This document shows, piece by piece, positions 63,601 through 64,000 of a stretch of DNA of 64,000 nucleotides. The stretch's first letter is position 1; each line of letters opens with the position of its first letter. This stretch comes from an uncultured Bacteroidales bacterium. GTDB taxonomy: Bacteria; Bacteroidota; Bacteroidia; Bacteroidales; UBA1715. The stretch is from contig CALAUG010000022.1 of NCBI GenBank assembly GCA_937892155.1, positions 1 to 64,000 of the forward strand, written 5' to 3'. The position numbers and the translations under genes are program-made. The notes under the pieces were generated by a model. It saw only the letters and a program-made list of their open reading frames with translations. It searched no databases and was not told the origin of the DNA.

Positions 63601-64000
63601 AAACGACAGTAAAAGCAGGTGGATATTATATGTTCTGGTGCGATAAGCAAACAGCAATTAATCCAAATCACGTTGATTTTAAACTGAATGCTGAAAGTGG
63701 CGACATTGCAATTGTTCAATTGCGTGGTTCCGAAAGCTACATTATTGATCAGGTTTCGTATTCTAATCAGGGACAGGATATCTCGTATGGACGTTATCCA
63801 AACGCAACGGGTGACTTTAAATATTTGTTGACACCAACGCCGAATGCTGTAAATGTTAATACTTCGAGTATCGTTGCTGTTTCAGGGGTGACAATCAACG
63901 AAGTTCTTGCATTAAATACTTCTATCGTAGCAGACGAAGAGGGCTCGTATGGCGATTATATTGAATTTTATAATGGAACTAACTCTGCAATAGATTTGGG
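60621..64000 (+). CDS. CotH-kinase/lamin-tail-domain secreted protein, runs off the window
   Basis: An open frame of at least 1,126 codons from ATG 60621 to the window edge. Signal peptide ending near VVAQGQ, then a lamin-tail domain (LTD; 'VKFNEVQSSNA' ... 'YGRLTNGTGKW', about 20-160), a chitobiase/CBM-like segment (about 175-290; 'VIRYTTDGSEPT'), a CotH kinase domain (about 290-680; 'LNGEYWGFINMRERYDEDYF' and the DxD-type 'FPWYDTDFGYG'), an InlB-like repeat (about 690-775), and three further LTD copies starting with 'LYINEFLTSN', 'LVINEFMSKN' and 'VTINEVLALN'. CotH kinases phosphorylate secreted proteins in spore formers; in Bacteroidota the substrate is unknown. The C-terminus, where a T9SS domain would be expected, lies beyond the window. 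Confidence 0.85.
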   Translation, partial: MKRFILQLVFLCGILVVAQGQVKFNEVQSSNATTQLDPDFFKYKDWIELYNTSSSTFDLSGCYITDNKDKPRKWQIPSGQSIAGGKYLIIYCDGEDVTGRAMHTNFKLSASGDVLFLYSSTMLLLDSVKIGTIETDYTYGRLTNGTGKWAALSKPTPGAANVSTIVKGLAPKPVFSIAGGYYNKEQSVSLSTDLPGAVIRYTTDGSEPTESSPVYSGPITAKSTTAVTQKYGHDRKDKTGIQHYAYPSTLDYPNNKYTGNRTYGCVIKAKVFHDDYVPSNTEANTYFININRRSLPVVSISTDFENFFNKDTGIYIQGVKGLYDGYVTANWRQDWERKVFVEYFDENGNRQFGVSAGATTMGAVSRNYDMKSLNIVMKKKYEDGNMNYPLFGDDGLDTYKSFVLRNAGNDWEQGGKIRDAAIQQVLRGQIDLETQDVNPVVMYLNGEYWGFINMRERYDEDYFAGYHDYADDIDLLKWCNDSTYNFRASKGDTQRLGELLAYLAANSMKNTENYEYVKAHYIDVDNMINYYIAQFFCQNTDWPTNNMRMWRPRTENGKFRFPWYDTDFGYGLWGGDAYTDPWDNFDKESYKKKTSVALLNYMLENEEFKADFVQRFYAMMATLYQYDRFKTIATDLDNKVSSERSAMMDEWTCTLNDGETWGYGLGGMKNWAKNRVASMEDHVNDKFDKKGTTTLKISYTQSQGQVYVCTIPVDNGYSAKHQKSRAIRLLAEPKDGYTFSSWKNGNTVVSTNPEYFATITAETTLTAVFESRSTEKNLYINEFLTSNSTDAVDDANEHEDWIEIYNGGSSSVNLAGLYLSDDSTNLTKYQIPYGHYNETTIASKGFVVFWADNDSQDGALHLPFKLDRSSGAIYLSQKGTSGTVTTIDKIKYLQQNTDVSYGRYPDGNSNLTIFTQTTPGTENIIPSATYVDGLVINEFMSKNNVTVREETGTYADWFEIYNTTSKDIDLGGLFVTNDLSNPTKYMIPKGESAKTTVKAGGYYMFWCDKQTAINPNHVDFKLNAESGDIAIVQLRGSESYIIDQVSYSNQGQDISYGRYPNATGDFKYLLTPTPNAVNVNTSSIVAVSGVTINEVLALNTSIVADEEGSYGDYIEFYNGTNSAIDL

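Noticed and set aside
1..64000. CRISPR array
   Set aside because: No regularly spaced identical repeats with unique spacers were seen; the only tandem arrays are the in-gene 183-bp repeats and the REP hairpins.

Overview
The window looks like a chromosomal stretch of an AT-rich member of the Bacteroidota, most likely Bacteroidales-related. The grounds are many promoters of the TTTG-N19-TAnnTTTG type, several secreted proteins ending in type IX secretion (T9SS) sorting domains, BspA-type leucine-rich-repeat proteins, a DUF4837 lipoprotein and FKBP-type secreted isomerases. There is no rRNA and no CRISPR array. One tRNA gene (tRNA-Pro, GGG) is present.

Layout. Positions 1-4090 are accessory: an IS5-type transposase killed by one nonsense codon, a BspA-type LRR protein, and a RAYT transposase (TnpA_REP) surrounded by three-hairpin REP elements. 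4096-7532 is a cobalamin-riboswitch operon encoding an MbnP-like secreted protein and a BtuB-like TonB receptor. 7665-15901 holds housekeeping genes: a GldH-like lipoprotein, UbiA-type prenyltransferase, DUF4837, MutS, FKBP isomerase, IspE and DnaX. The DnaX tau form is encoded through a -1 frameshift on an A10 run and its stop overlaps the ispE start. 16007-27167 is a nine-gene minus-strand run (ABCG-type transporter, RbfA, methyltransferase, LolC/E-like permease, CvpA, YbaK, K+ channel, SpoIIE-type phosphatase, ABC exporter). 27168-34133 holds a secreted protein/lipoprotein pair, a C-terminal processing protease, and an operon of nadC, a PafA-like but probably inactive phosphatase, and a beta-barrel protein.

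34189-42554 encodes a 2,242-residue secreted GH44 enzyme with many accessory domains, coupled to a second LRR protein; both carry T9SS-type C-termini. Then come xylulokinase, a MATE transporter, remnants of a restriction locus (DUF1016 and HsdS fragments), a GH2 beta-galactosidase, Hsp15/HisH, tRNA-Pro, a small lipoprotein and thioredoxin reductase. 52374-60440 looks like a beta-mannan utilisation cluster: two GH5 enzymes, a GPH-type sugar symporter with an inserted periplasmic domain, and a GH130 phosphorylase. Into it are spliced two nucleic-acid-type accessory genes (GIY-YIG/RAMA and RhuM/PLD-like). The window ends inside a large CotH-kinase/lamin-tail secreted protein (60621 onward).

Functionally the right half is a plant-polysaccharide degradation region: secreted GH44 and GH5 enzymes cut polymers outside, oligosaccharides are imported by the symporter and cleaved by GH130, and xylulokinase and GH2 process other sugars. 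The left half is mostly core information and envelope genes. All functional calls rest on reading motifs by eye; no database search was run.
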